This document shows positions 51,463-61,500 of a stretch of 64,000 nucleotides of DNA, one piece after another; the stretch's first letter is position 1; every line of letters starts with the position of its first letter. The notes below the pieces were generated by a model. That model was not told where the DNA came from and made no database searches. It saw only the letters and a program-made list of their open reading frames with translations. A program made the position numbers and the translations under genes. The DNA is from Actinomycetota bacterium (GTDB lineage Bacteria > Actinomycetota > Actinomycetes > Nanopelagicales > Nanopelagicaceae): the NCBI GenBank assembly GCA_947450545.1, contig CANFVU010000001.1, positions 1-64,000 on the forward strand. Reading direction: 5' to 3'.

Positions 51463-51613
51463 CCTGTCCATACTTGTTGGCTGTAAAGGCATAATTGCGA
51501 GCCTTGGCAGCAAACGCGTAAGCAGAGGCGTTTGTATGTGTTGTGGAATGCCAAAGTGACGCAGTGGTTGCTGCGCCTGAAAGTGAAGATTTAACAACTG
51601 TTGTGTTCAACAT
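51437..51613 (-). CDS. whiB7 upstream ORF (58 aa)
   Basis: Two residues short of the ORF track cut. ATG with AAAGG eight bases upstream; peptide MLNTTVVKSSLSGAATTASL... ends YGQGGTWRIIG. The two 70-80-aa ORFs in the track over this area are other frames. Its last codons form one arm of the antiterminator and its stop lies 20 bp before the terminator, so it is best seen as a regulatory upstream ORF of whiB7, as known in mycobacteria. A function of the peptide itself is not excluded. The promoter should lie in 51614-51729; no clear -35/-10 pair was found. Confidence 0.72.
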   Translation of the reverse strand: MLNTTVVKSSLSGAATTASLWHSTTHTNASAYAFAAKARNYAFTANKYGQGGTWRIIG

Positions 51614-51729
51614 CTGTTAATCCTTTCTTTCTTAGCTTTCTTAGCTTTTATCCTTATTTGGACTTCCAGCTATGACTAACTGGTGGAATTGCAAAGGGTA
51701 CGCGAACCCTCAATCGGCGCGCAACTGAA

Positions 51730-53379
51730 TTAAATTGCTGCGAGGAATGGGCTGGGCTTGCCCACGTAACTCAGGTGTACCTGCTTCTTTGCGCGTGTGA
51801 GGCCAACATAAAAGAGGCGTCGCTCCTCCTCCACCTCAGCAGCGCCTCGAATGGTCGAAAGCGGAAGGGTTCCATCGTTAATTCCCACTAAAAAGACGTG
51901 ATCCCACTCAAGACCTTTAGCTGCGTGGAGCGTGGAGAGGACGATGCCCGGAAGAGTCGGTGGGTTATTTTGCTCAGCTCGATCTTCTAATTCACGCAAG
52001 AACTGGCGAAGCGTTGTCGTGCCCGACTCCTGGAGATCGCGAGCGAGCGTGAGAAAAGCTTGCACGTAATCGGCTCTACCAAAGGGAGTCAGCACAGATT
52101 CCAAATCTCGATACCAATCATCGGACGGCAAGACTGAGGCTTGGCGAATAACTTTCATCGCATCGCGCACATCGACGCGATCAAAGAATCGGTCAGAATT
52201 CTTTACTTGAGAAGGGATTCCTCGTTTTGCAAGTTCGCTTTCAAATGCATCGAGTTGGGAATTTGTGCGAGCCAATATTGCAATCTCCAGTTTTGAATCG
52301 GCCCGATACAACTCTTCAATTCTCAATCCAACATCTTTTGCTTCATCCAGCGAGGCGTTAAAAGGCGTCAATGTAAATTGTTCGCCCGACTCGTTCATCG
52401 AAACAAGTTCGTGGTGTTGTGGATCTTGATGAGCAACTGCTTGGCGCAGAACTTTATTTGCTGCGCGAATAATCTCAGGAGTAGAGCGATATCCACGACT
52501 CAAACGCACAACTTTTGCTTGAGGGAAACGATGGGTAAATGAGAGCAAGAATGTTGAGGATGCTCCCGCAAATGAGTAAATGGTCTGTGCTGAATCTCCT
52601 ACGACGCAGATCTCTTCACGATTACCAAGCCACAAATTCAAGAGCCGTTGTTGGAGTGGAGAAACGTCTTGATACTCATCCACAGTGAAGTATCGGTATT
52701 GATCACGAACGCGCTCTCGAACAGCGCGATCTTCTTCCATCATCCCGACAGTAAGGAGAAGAACATCTTCAAAATCAATGACCCGCTCCTGCTTCTTCGT
52801 GGCTTCGTATTGTTCATAGACTTTTGCGATCTCTAAGAGATTCTCTTTATTGCTCTTGCCATTAGGCATCATCAAAGTACGTGACGCTGCTTCTGCTTCC
52901 TCAACATAGAAATGGGGTGCAATCTCCATCGACTTAGCCCACTCGATTTCAGAAGAGATATCTCGAAGGGTCTGCGCTCCTTGGGTGAGATATGTATCGG
53001 TTGCATTGATCGACGCTGCCAAAAGCGGTGCTTTTGTCGTTAACAGGCGTGGAAATTGGCCGCCGAGTGAATGAGGCCAGAAAAACATGAGTTGGCGAAG
53101 TGCTGCTGAGTGAAAAGTTCGAGCTGATGCGTTGGGAACACCTAACTGGCGCAATCGCGCGCGCATCTCACCTGCTGCTCGCGCAGTGAAAGTAAGTGCA
53201 AGGGTTTTGGATGGATCGGCAACACCCGATGCGACAGCGTAAGCAATGCGATGTGTAATGACTCGAGTCTTACCTGTACCAGCGCCTGCTATGACACAAA
53301 CAGGGCCGCGAATAGCGGTGACAGCTTCACGCTGTTCAGCATCAAGCCCTTCGAGAATCTGATCGGGATTGAGAGCCAC
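51730..53379 (-). CDS. uvrD2: ATP-dependent DNA helicase UvrD2-like
   Basis: Superfamily 1A 3'-5' helicase, 549 aa. Motif I AGAGTGKTRVITHR near residue 32, motif Ia TFTARAAGEMRARL, motif II VDEYQDVSPLQ near residue 233, motif III VGDSAQTIYSFAGA, motif V LSTLHAAKGLEWDHVFL and motif VI EEERRLFYVGLTRAKK. It stops soon after motif VI, so the HRDC and tetracysteine C-terminal parts of mycobacterial UvrD2 (about 700 aa) are absent. GTG start four bases downstream of the nudC stop, hence coupled. Position next to whiB7 and nudC supports the name. Confidence 0.9.
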   Translation of the reverse strand: MALNPDQILEGLDAEQREAVTAIRGPVCVIAGAGTGKTRVITHRIAYAVASGVADPSKTLALTFTARAAGEMRARLRQLGVPNASARTFHSAALRQLMFFWPHSLGGQFPRLLTTKAPLLAASINATDTYLTQGAQTLRDISSEIEWAKSMEIAPHFYVEEAEAASRTLMMPNGKSNKENLLEIAKVYEQYEATKKQERVIDFEDVLLLTVGMMEEDRAVRERVRDQYRYFTVDEYQDVSPLQQRLLNLWLGNREEICVVGDSAQTIYSFAGASSTFLLSFTHRFPQAKVVRLSRGYRSTPEIIRAANKVLRQAVAHQDPQHHELVSMNESGEQFTLTPFNASLDEAKDVGLRIEELYRADSKLEIAILARTNSQLDAFESELAKRGIPSQVKNSDRFFDRVDVRDAMKVIRQASVLPSDDWYRDLESVLTPFGRADYVQAFLTLARDLQESGTTTLRQFLRELEDRAEQNNPPTLPGIVLSTLHAAKGLEWDHVFLVGINDGTLPLSTIRGAAEVEEERRLFYVGLTRAKKQVHLSYVGKPSPFLAAI

Positions 53380-53382
53380 TCG

Positions 53383-54300
53383 TTAACGCCAACTTTCGGG
53401 ACTATCTAGACGTGGGCGATCAACTCCATCAGCTTTATACCAAGCATCAATCATTGCGCGCGCAACAGACATCGGTGGTGGCAGCAAAAGTGTTTCAGAT
53501 TTAAGTTCAGCAATAATCGAATCTCTATCGAGCCATTTAATATCAACAATCTCTTCACCATCAGGAGCAGCGCTTGCTGGATCTTCAATAATTGCGCTAA
53601 ACGCAATCATCAACGATGCTGGAAACGGCCACGGTTGGGAGCCCACATATTGAATCGAGTGAACAGAAACATTTGCTTCTTCTTTCACTTCTCGAATTAC
53701 TGCAGCTTCAAAAGATTCTCCAGGCTCAACAAATCCTGCAAAAGTTGAGAAGCGATGTTCTGGCCAGACTTGTTGGCGACCGAGCAAAATACGATCGTCG
53801 CTATCTCGCGTTAAAACAATGATTGCTGGATCAGTGCGAGGGTAATGATCTGTTTCGCACGAAGCGCACTTGCGCACTGAACCACCAAGAGTTGGAAACG
53901 TATCTGAACCACATGTCGAACATTTAGGGTGGCGTTTGTGCCAGAGCGATAGCGATTGGCTATGAACAGCTAAACCAATATGAAGTTCATTAAATTGAGC
54001 TTCGCGCAGTGAGCGATACTCCTCTTCACTCCCCAACAACTCATCAGAGCGCAGAACAAAGTAAGGCGTCGAATCGCTGTCGATTCCGAGGAAGTAACGC
54101 TCACCCCCTTCAATCTTTTCAGGAGCAAGAAAACGCAGTCCCGTTGCATCGGTAAGGAATTTCTCTCCGTTGAAATGGAGAATCTTGGCTCTCAGCCAGA
54201 GAGCATCGAGCTCTGCTTGATCGAGGCGAAGATGGGCAGCTCGATCAACACCGCTCTTTGCCAAGGGCAAGTTAAGCGGGAAATTGAGAGCAGCGACCAT
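53383..54300 (-). CDS. nudC: NADH pyrophosphatase NudC
   Basis: Nudix hydrolase that cleaves NAD(H) and removes NAD caps from RNA. 305 aa: N-terminal domain, a four-Cys zinc ribbon (CSTCGSD ... CASCETD) near residue 125, the Nudix box GFVEPGESFEAAVIREVKEEANV near residue 190 and the NudC-specific SQPWPFPASLM directly after it. Heads the nudC-uvrD2 unit with a leaderless start. Same order as M. tuberculosis Rv3199c-Rv3198c, without the mycoredoxin gene between. Confidence 0.94.
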   Translation of the reverse strand: MVAALNFPLNLPLAKSGVDRAAHLRLDQAELDALWLRAKILHFNGEKFLTDATGLRFLAPEKIEGGERYFLGIDSDSTPYFVLRSDELLGSEEEYRSLREAQFNELHIGLAVHSQSLSLWHKRHPKCSTCGSDTFPTLGGSVRKCASCETDHYPRTDPAIIVLTRDSDDRILLGRQQVWPEHRFSTFAGFVEPGESFEAAVIREVKEEANVSVHSIQYVGSQPWPFPASLMIAFSAIIEDPASAAPDGEEIVDIKWLDRDSIIAELKSETLLLPPPMSVARAMIDAWYKADGVDRPRLDSPESWR

Positions 54301-54306
54301 GGGGCG

Positions 54307-54312
54307 ACCTTA
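54307..54312 (-). promoter_or_regulatory. -10 element TAAGGT for nudC
   Basis: TAAGGT, six bases (CGCCCC), then ATG at 54300; leaderless start predicted. Confidence 0.6.
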
Positions 54313-54360
54313 CTAGGCTCCACTCTCCCCCTACTACTCTCGCCTTATGGGTATCAGAAT

Positions 54361-55212
54361 ATGAAAATTGCTACATGGAATCTGCTCCATGGCATGGCAA
54401 TTCCCCCTGCATCCGATTCGGCTGAACCCAATTCCGAGCAGGCGTACAACGATGCCTTTGCGAGACTTGAAAGTGCAGTTACAACGCTAGGCGTTGATGT
54501 GCTTGGTATTCAAGAAATTGATCTCAATCAGCCGCGTTCGTCTATGGCTCATCATGTGCAAGAGATTGCAGAATCTATGAAGACAGCACATTGGGCTTTC
54601 GCACCGGGAATTATTGGAACCCCTGGCGAACAGTGGCGCAAAATTGAAAGTGAATCTGAAAAAATAATTACGGCATCCAATAATTCACTTACCGAAAGAG
54701 CGTATGGAATCGGACTCATTTCACGAATTCCTGTCGTTCAATGGCATCGTCTTGAATTAGGAAGATCTCGAGTTGGATTGCCTCTTGCAGTTCCTCGCAA
54801 ACGAGGCTTAGGGCTGGCTTACGTGCAGGATGAACCACGAGTTGCACTTGCTGCCCAATTGGAGAATGGATTCACAGTTGCAGTCACACATCTTTCATTT
54901 GTTCCATTTGTTAATTATTTCCAACTGAAGAAAATTCAGAAATGGATGGAGAAAATTCCAGGTACTCCCATAATTATGGGAGATCTCAATTTGCCGTGGA
55001 ATATTCCGACGAAGACAGGTTGGAAATCTCTCATTGAAAAACGGAGCTATCCGTCATGGGATCCAAAAATTCAATTCGATTACTTACTTATGCAACAGGG
55101 AGACAGTACGGATTCCTCAGTAAACGAACTTCACTTCCCACCTCTCGGTGTGAGTGATCATCTTCCTGTAGGCGTTGAGCTAGAAATTAAGCCAGCTCAA
55201 TCCCAGCGATAA
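54361..55212 (+). CDS. Endonuclease/exonuclease/phosphatase family protein
   Basis: 283-aa EEP-superfamily metal hydrolase. MKIATWNLLHG at the start (Asn), LGIQEIDLNQ (Glu) near residue 49, THLSFVPFV near residue 180, MGDLNLPWN (Asp/Asn) near residue 207 and the catalytic GVSDHLPV near residue 265. Substrate (nucleic acid or phospholipid) is not evident; no signal peptide. The track ORF begins at 54175 inside nudC; ATG 54361 starts the first strand. Its 3' end overlaps the convergent adnB by 26 bp. Confidence 0.85.
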   Translation: MKIATWNLLHGMAIPPASDSAEPNSEQAYNDAFARLESAVTTLGVDVLGIQEIDLNQPRSSMAHHVQEIAESMKTAHWAFAPGIIGTPGEQWRKIESESEKIITASNNSLTERAYGIGLISRIPVVQWHRLELGRSRVGLPLAVPRKRGLGLAYVQDEPRVALAAQLENGFTVAVTHLSFVPFVNYFQLKKIQKWMEKIPGTPIIMGDLNLPWNIPTKTGWKSLIEKRSYPSWDPKIQFDYLLMQQGDSTDSSVNELHFPPLGVSDHLPVGVELEIKPAQSQR

Positions 55213-58200
55213 GGTCGGCAATCTGCGCTTCAGTAAGAAGATCGGCTGGGCGAATGGTTGTATTCGCCGGAATGTAATGGAACGCGGCGCTGATATTTTC
55301 AAGAGGGATATCGTGAAGTTTGGAGTAAGCCAAGCGATACATCGCTAATTGAATTGCAGCGCTGGCAAGATCTTCTGCATCTTTCACTTTCCCAGTCTTC
55401 CAATCCACAACTTCATAGCGATCAGCGTCTATGCGGTAAATGGCATCAATTCGGCCTCGTAGAAGTACTCCTTCAATGACTGTTTCAAAACCTTCTTCAA
55501 CAGAGATCGGTTGGCGATTACCCCACTCACTTTCCAACCACGCATCTTGAAGTTTCTTGAGGTTTGCTGAAGTGCGCTCTGCTGGGATATCGGATGCATC
55601 TTCGTGAAGTTCTCCATCAAATATGTCATCATCGAAGAGAACGCTCGATTCAAAATGTCTCTCAATCCACGTATGGAACTCAGTGCCTTGACGTGCAACG
55701 CGAGCAGTATGCGAAGGCATTGGACGGCGAATATTGAGCGCCAAATTCGCTGGATCTGATTGAAGTGAAATTAAAGTGGAGACGGATAAGCGCGAAGGTA
55801 AATAGACGTTGGTGACATGAGAATAACGACGTCGTTCCTCAATCAACGCTGCAGCATCTTTGAGAAGCGCTTTCTCTTCATCCGTTGATGCAAGAATTTC
55901 TGCATAGGGCATAGATTTTGCAGCCTCAACGATCTTTGCTGATTGTTGAATGGCAGCTACGCGCTTTGGAATGAGCGGCCACGTTGCGCTCTTCTTGTTA
56001 ATGAGGTTGGGGTTCTCTCCCCCATCATCAATCGCATCTGAAAGTAGATTATTTGGCGTGCGAGCAAGTGTGAACTCTTTGAGCCAGGTAAAGATCTCAC
56101 TTTCTGCATTGGCAGTCTTGCCATCGCCATAAATCGCACTTGTTCCAAAGAGGTGTGATTTAGCGCGAGTGAATGCAACATATGCAAGCCTCAGTTCCTC
56201 TTCACGCTTCTTACGCTTCCAACGGCTCTCAAATTCTTTGAGCTCTTTACCTGTTGCGGCGAAAGTCGGATCGCTTGGCAATCGAAAATCTTCCACATCC
56301 ATCGTATCTTTTCGCAATTCAAGGTGAATTGATCCTGAACTCTTGAGCCAACTATCAGAACCTCGACCAGAGTTTGGAAAATTCTTTTCATTCAATCCCG
56401 GAACTACAAGAGCGTCCCATTCGGCACCTTTGGAGGTATGGATTGTGAGGATCTGGATGGCTTCGTTATTGACAGTAACTGTCGCTGGTTTTAAGCCACC
56501 TTCCTGGGTTTCAGCAATCTCAAGCCAACGCAGGAAGGATGAGAGCGTTCCGCCGTTGCGCTGAAAAGAGGCAGCTTCATCAAGAAATGCGTCGATATGG
56601 CGACGACCTGTCTGCCAGCCATCACGGACAAGGAGCTCCGTATCAAGGCGTAAGAAACGTTCGACTTCCGTAATGATGTCGGTGAGAGAACCTGACAATG
56701 AACGGCGAAGAGCGGCTAGCTCGAGTGAGAACTCCTTAAGTCTCTTCAATCCTTCTGCGGTGAAGTAGGAAGTATGAGCTTCTGAAATATCATCGAGAGC
56801 TTCAATGATAGAACCGATGGGAAGATCATCTGCTTCCAGTACATCAGTATCGCCGTTCTCAAGAGCTAATTCCAGTGCTTTACTTCGTGACTCATCTCCA
56901 CTCTTTGCGCGGTCGCGTGCAAAACGACCAAGACCTGCAAGGTCTCGAGGACCCAGTGCGATGCGTGGACCGACAAGCAATCGCGCAAGTGCGGTGCCTT
57001 TGTCAGGAAAAGTGATTGAGCGCAGCACTGCAATGATGTCTGCGATTTCAGGAACATGTATCAATCCGCCGAGCCCCACAACTTCTGTCGGTAAACCTCT
57101 ATCGCGAAGTGCATTCTCAATCTCAGATATGTAGCTCTTCGTGCGAACAAGTACAGCGCATGTGGGGCGATCCTCGACCGATCGAGGTTTACCCGTTTCA
57201 TCCATCCATAACTTCTCAAAGAAATCTGCAATTGCGTCAGCTTCATCTTGGCGGGTGAGATAACGTCCAGCAAGAACTTCACCACTTCCAGCACCTGGGC
57301 GCAAAGACAGTTTCTTTACTGAAGTACGTGCACTGCCACGAGATGAGTTAATCGCTTCAGCGTGATGGTCGATGATGAGATTGGCAAAATCTAAGATTTC
57401 TAAATCGTTGCGCCATGTGGTGAGCAGATTAAACTCCACACAGCTGGTGCCACTCTTTGCAAATCGCTTCTCGAAATCCTCAAGCGTTTGAGCTGCTGCT
57501 CCTCTCCAGCCATAAATGGATTGGTGCGGATCTCCCACGGCTGTTACGGAATGGCCCTTATTGCCGAATAAATTAGAGAGAAAGCGGACTTGGCTGAAGG
57601 ATGTATCTTGGTATTCATCCAAGAGGACAACTTTATAACGGGCGGATTCACGAAGAGCCATATCAGGAACCTCTTCAGAGAGCTTTGCAGCAAGGGCCAT
57701 GTGATCATCAAAAGTTAAAGAACCATTGCTCTTGCGATACTCATTAGACTCACGGACCATTCGCAAAATGGTGATGCGTTCTTTCAACACAGTGATGGCA
57801 TCACGAACTTCCTTATTTGATTTACCGGTAATTGCTTCAAAATCAGCGAGCTTTGCGCGGTCGAGAGCTTCGACATCATCAGGAGTGAGATTATGTTCAG
57901 CGATGGCTGATGAGAGTGACATGACATTCTCGACAATAGTTTTTGGCGAGTGAGTGATGGGGAATTCGATATCACCTTCGCGCGTCACGATCTGGTGTGT
58001 GAGTTGCCATGCTGCGGCTTCACCAATCGGTTCAACCGATGAATCAATTCCGAGCAAGATTCCATATTCATTGAGAGCGCGACCAGCATAGGAATGGTAG
58101 GTCGAAACCTCGACAGCGATATCAGGAGATAGCCCGCTGTGTGGATCATCAGGAAGCAGTCCTGCTTTGCGAAGTTGGCGGAGGCGTTTGCGAATGCGTT

Positions 58201-58501
58201 GTGAAAGTTCACCAGCTGCTTTTCGGGTGAACGTCAATCCCAGAATCTCGTTCGGCGAAACAACTCCATTTGCAACTAACCAGAGAACGCGTTGGCTCAT
58301 CGTCTCCGTTTTACCGGAACCGGCTCCTGCAATGATGACAGCAGGTCCCCAATGTTTGGATTCGATGATTGCTCGTTGCTCATCGGTGGGAAGAATCAGT
58401 TTGCCACTCGACGTAGCGAGAGCTTGAGCGATTTCAACGGATGAAATCTCTTTCTTCAGTTCAATGGTGCCATTCACAATTCTGGCATTAGCAGTACTCA
58501 T
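55187..58501 (-). CDS. adnB: AdnB: helicase-nuclease subunit of AdnAB (Rv3201c-like)
   Basis: Lead motor and nuclease subunit of the actinobacterial DNA-end resection complex. 1104 aa. UvrD-like motor: motif I AGAGSGKTETMSQRV near residue 60, motif II LLDEYQDTSFSQVRFL near residue 290, QSIYGWRGAA, and motif VI LRLAYVAFTRAKSHL. C-terminal RecB-type nuclease: GRIDAIYRIDADRYEVVDWKTGK near residue 1030 supplies the metal-binding Asp and the DWK motif. The track start is 21 residues upstream; ATG 58501 overlaps the adnA stop (ATGA). Together with AdnA it processes double-strand breaks for recombination. Confidence 0.92.
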   Translation of the reverse strand: MSTANARIVNGTIELKKEISSVEIAQALATSSGKLILPTDEQRAIIESKHWGPAVIIAGAGSGKTETMSQRVLWLVANGVVSPNEILGLTFTRKAAGELSQRIRKRLRQLRKAGLLPDDPHSGLSPDIAVEVSTYHSYAGRALNEYGILLGIDSSVEPIGEAAAWQLTHQIVTREGDIEFPITHSPKTIVENVMSLSSAIAEHNLTPDDVEALDRAKLADFEAITGKSNKEVRDAITVLKERITILRMVRESNEYRKSNGSLTFDDHMALAAKLSEEVPDMALRESARYKVVLLDEYQDTSFSQVRFLSNLFGNKGHSVTAVGDPHQSIYGWRGAAAQTLEDFEKRFAKSGTSCVEFNLLTTWRNDLEILDFANLIIDHHAEAINSSRGSARTSVKKLSLRPGAGSGEVLAGRYLTRQDEADAIADFFEKLWMDETGKPRSVEDRPTCAVLVRTKSYISEIENALRDRGLPTEVVGLGGLIHVPEIADIIAVLRSITFPDKGTALARLLVGPRIALGPRDLAGLGRFARDRAKSGDESRSKALELALENGDTDVLEADDLPIGSIIEALDDISEAHTSYFTAEGLKRLKEFSLELAALRRSLSGSLTDIITEVERFLRLDTELLVRDGWQTGRRHIDAFLDEAASFQRNGGTLSSFLRWLEIAETQEGGLKPATVTVNNEAIQILTIHTSKGAEWDALVVPGLNEKNFPNSGRGSDSWLKSSGSIHLELRKDTMDVEDFRLPSDPTFAATGKELKEFESRWKRKKREEELRLAYVAFTRAKSHLFGTSAIYGDGKTANAESEIFTWLKEFTLARTPNNLLSDAIDDGGENPNLINKKSATWPLIPKRVAAIQQSAKIVEAAKSMPYAEILASTDEEKALLKDAAALIEERRRYSHVTNVYLPSRLSVSTLISLQSDPANLALNIRRPMPSHTARVARQGTEFHTWIERHFESSVLFDDDIFDGELHEDASDIPAERTSANLKKLQDAWLESEWGNRQPISVEEGFETVIEGVLLRGRIDAIYRIDADRYEVVDWKTGKVKDAEDLASAAIQLAMYRLAYSKLHDIPLENISAAFHYIPANTTIRPADLLTEAQIADLIAGIELA

Positions 58502-61500
58502 TCGATCACGCTCCTTCCATTGGCTTGCAATGGACAGATCAGCTTGACCGAGCAGGTGCGGCAATTCTTATTGATTGTCGCTGTAAATTCACGTGCGCTC
58601 ATACCTTCGGCAGCGGCTTCAACTTCTTGAGCAATAGCGTCTCGATCCACAACAGGTTGGGTGCGAACTGCAGCATCGACGCGATCTCCCCCGACAAAGA
58701 GAAGCTCCGCTCCGCCTGAAGTGGTGACTTCAGTGACACGAGCAAATCCGCCTTCCATGACTGCAAGTTGGTAGGCAGCAAGTTGTTTGTGTTCGATTCC
58801 TTCTTTTACAGATGATGCTGTGGCGCCAGTCTTAAGATCCACAACGTGCAGCGCACCATCATGAAGCTCAAGTCGATCGACGCTTCCGCTCACAATTGCT
58901 CGACCGATTTCAATCTTGAATTTCTCTTCAACAGCAACTATCTGACGTTTATTTTCTCGGTGCCAATCGAAGAATCGCTCCAACATTGCGCGCGCTTCAC
59001 CAAGCTGAGCTTCTTTAAACCAACCGACATTTTGATCGACAATCGACCATGACTTAGTCAGCTTTTCAATTGCTCCATCTAATGTGAGGTTGGGATCTTG
59101 GGCAGCCATTCGCGCCAAAGCATGGATTGCAGTTCCAAGAAGTTGGGCTGTGGAATCTCCATCACGAGCACCGTTCTTTTCCAAGAACCATTTCACGCCA
59201 CAATCTTCGAAACTTTGAAGACCGCTAGGAGATACAAATACTGATTCGTTCGGATCAACGACAGGACCATCGCTGCTTAAAGGTGCAGCTCCTAACCAAT
59301 TCTTGGGATGAGCAGCAGAAAAACCTTCGTCAGAAAGAACCTTTAATAAAGTGGAAGCAAAAGTTGTATCGCTGTGCGCACCAGATTCCAAAGAGCGCCG
59401 AAGTTCTGCAATGAGCGCCTGAGACGTGAGTGAACGTTCGGGTGTTGTGTGATCACCTTCGTCAGCAGAAATTCCGTAAATCTCTTCATAAATTTCATCG
59501 AAGAAGCGCGATGGCTGGAGATCTTCAGCTTGTACTGCCACGCTTAAAAGATGCGATTGTGCACGCGTGCGGGCTACATGCAACAAGCGGCGTTCATCTT
59601 TCATGAGACCAAAAGAAGCACTTGCAGATATCTCGTGAGGCGAGCGAAGTCCCGTGCGTTGAGCTTCAACTAATCGCTCACTGCCAAGAAGTGAGCCACG
59701 CTCTTTCAGGTTTGGCCACGCACCTTCTTGGAGCCCGGCAAGCGCAACAAATTTCCATTCCAAACCTTTAGCTGCATGCACAGTGAGAAGCGAAACAACG
59801 TTCTCTTTCTGGGCTTTATAGAAAATTGCATCGCTCAAGATTCGTTCATCGAAGAGTTGATCAATGAATGTTGTGGCTCGAGCTCCGGGTGCGCGTTCGC
59901 TAAATCGACGCGCTGCTTCAAAAAGCTGAATGACTGAATCGATATCTCTATCTGCAAGTGCGCCTTTATGTCCACCGTTCAACGCACGCTCACGCCAAAG
60001 GTTCGAAATCTTCACCCCGGTGTAATCCATTGATCCATCCCAGATAGCCCACAAGAGATCACTGACATCTGATTGCGGAGCGCGAAGAGCTGCGCGTGCG
60101 GCCGCTAAGAGATCTCGCAAACGCACAAAAGATCGAAACTCTGAATCTTCGGTGAGAGTGGGATCGCTCAAAAGAGCGATTGCCATCTCTGTTGTGGTGG
60201 AGAGATCTCCTTCGGTACGTTCTTTCCCAAGAGCCATGCGGATCTGACGTAGCTCAATTGCATCTGCGCCACAGAATTCAGAGAGAAGAACGGATTCAAT
60301 TCGTTCCCAATTGGATGGCGCAAGAAGATGAGGTCTGAGTGCAAAATTCGCGATATCCAAAATCGGACGAACAGCAGGATTATCTGCAAGAGCTACAGCA
60401 CCAGCATCAACGTTGAGGGGAATTCCATTCTGTGCGAATGCTCGCTGCAAGGCTGTAACTTGTAATCCTGGGTTACGTACCAACACTGCCATCTCTGACC
60501 ATGGGACAGAGCCATGTAAATACGCTCGTTTAAAGGCATGTGCGATGTATTGAGCAGCTTCGGCGTGACTGGAGAGTTTGGCAGCTTCTTCACGTCGATC
60601 TGGGTCTATGCGATATTGGGTTTCAAGCACAATCTGGGTTGAGCTCGTATCGCGCACGTATCGTTCAACGCTATCGGGATCAGCGCCGCGAAAGCGACCG
60701 ACTGCAGATTCGCCATCGACAAAGAGAACAGTATCGGCGGGAGCAATGAGCGCCAATAAATCTCGCTGACTTTGATCGCTCTCTTGAAATTCATCAACAA
60801 GGATTGTGGTGAAGAGAGAACGATAATGAGCAAGAAGTTCTGGAGAAGATTTCAAACGCGCGATAGCTTCAACAATAATTGCAGAGGGATCGATGCGAAT
60901 AACGCTCTCCCCCACACTCGCACTTCGCAAATTCATCACTTCGGAATATGACTTCCAAAATTCTGCAGCGCCGTTCCAATATGGCTCATTCATTTCATGA
61001 GCGAGAGCGATGAGATCGTCAGGAAATAGCCCAAGTTCGGTTCCGCGAAGAATGAGATCGCGAACTTCACGGACAAAACCTTGAGTCGTTTTAGCTAACG
61101 TTAAATCAGGATGCCACGTGGATGTATCAAAACCGCTCGAGAGCATCTCACTGATGAAAGCATCTTGCTCTGCACCAGAAACCAAAATATAAATCGGATC
61201 TTCGGGAGTTAATTTCTCATTCAAAATAGAGAAAGCAAGTGAGTGGAAAGTGCGTGCAAGTGGATTGGTTGCAGTGCTCTTTGCGCCTAAGGCAATTTCA
61301 TCGCGAATGATGGATGCGCTCTCGCGGCCATAAGTAATTATCAAAAGTGAATTCGGATCTTGTCCAGCATCGAGTCGCGAAAGAGCGGAACGAATAAGGG
61401 TGCGAGTCTTTCCGGTGCCAGGCTTTCCAAATACTCCAAGAGATCCTCGAAAAGCGATGACTTCATCTTGCGCAGAGTCGGCCTCAAAAGTCAGCGTAGA

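Noticed and set aside
51437-51613. 58-aa ORF considered as a RiPP precursor for the ocin-ThiF-like protein
   Set aside because: It is on the opposite strand, directly precedes whiB7, and its end is built into an antiterminator; no YcaO or other maturation gene is present. A regulatory upstream ORF explains it better.
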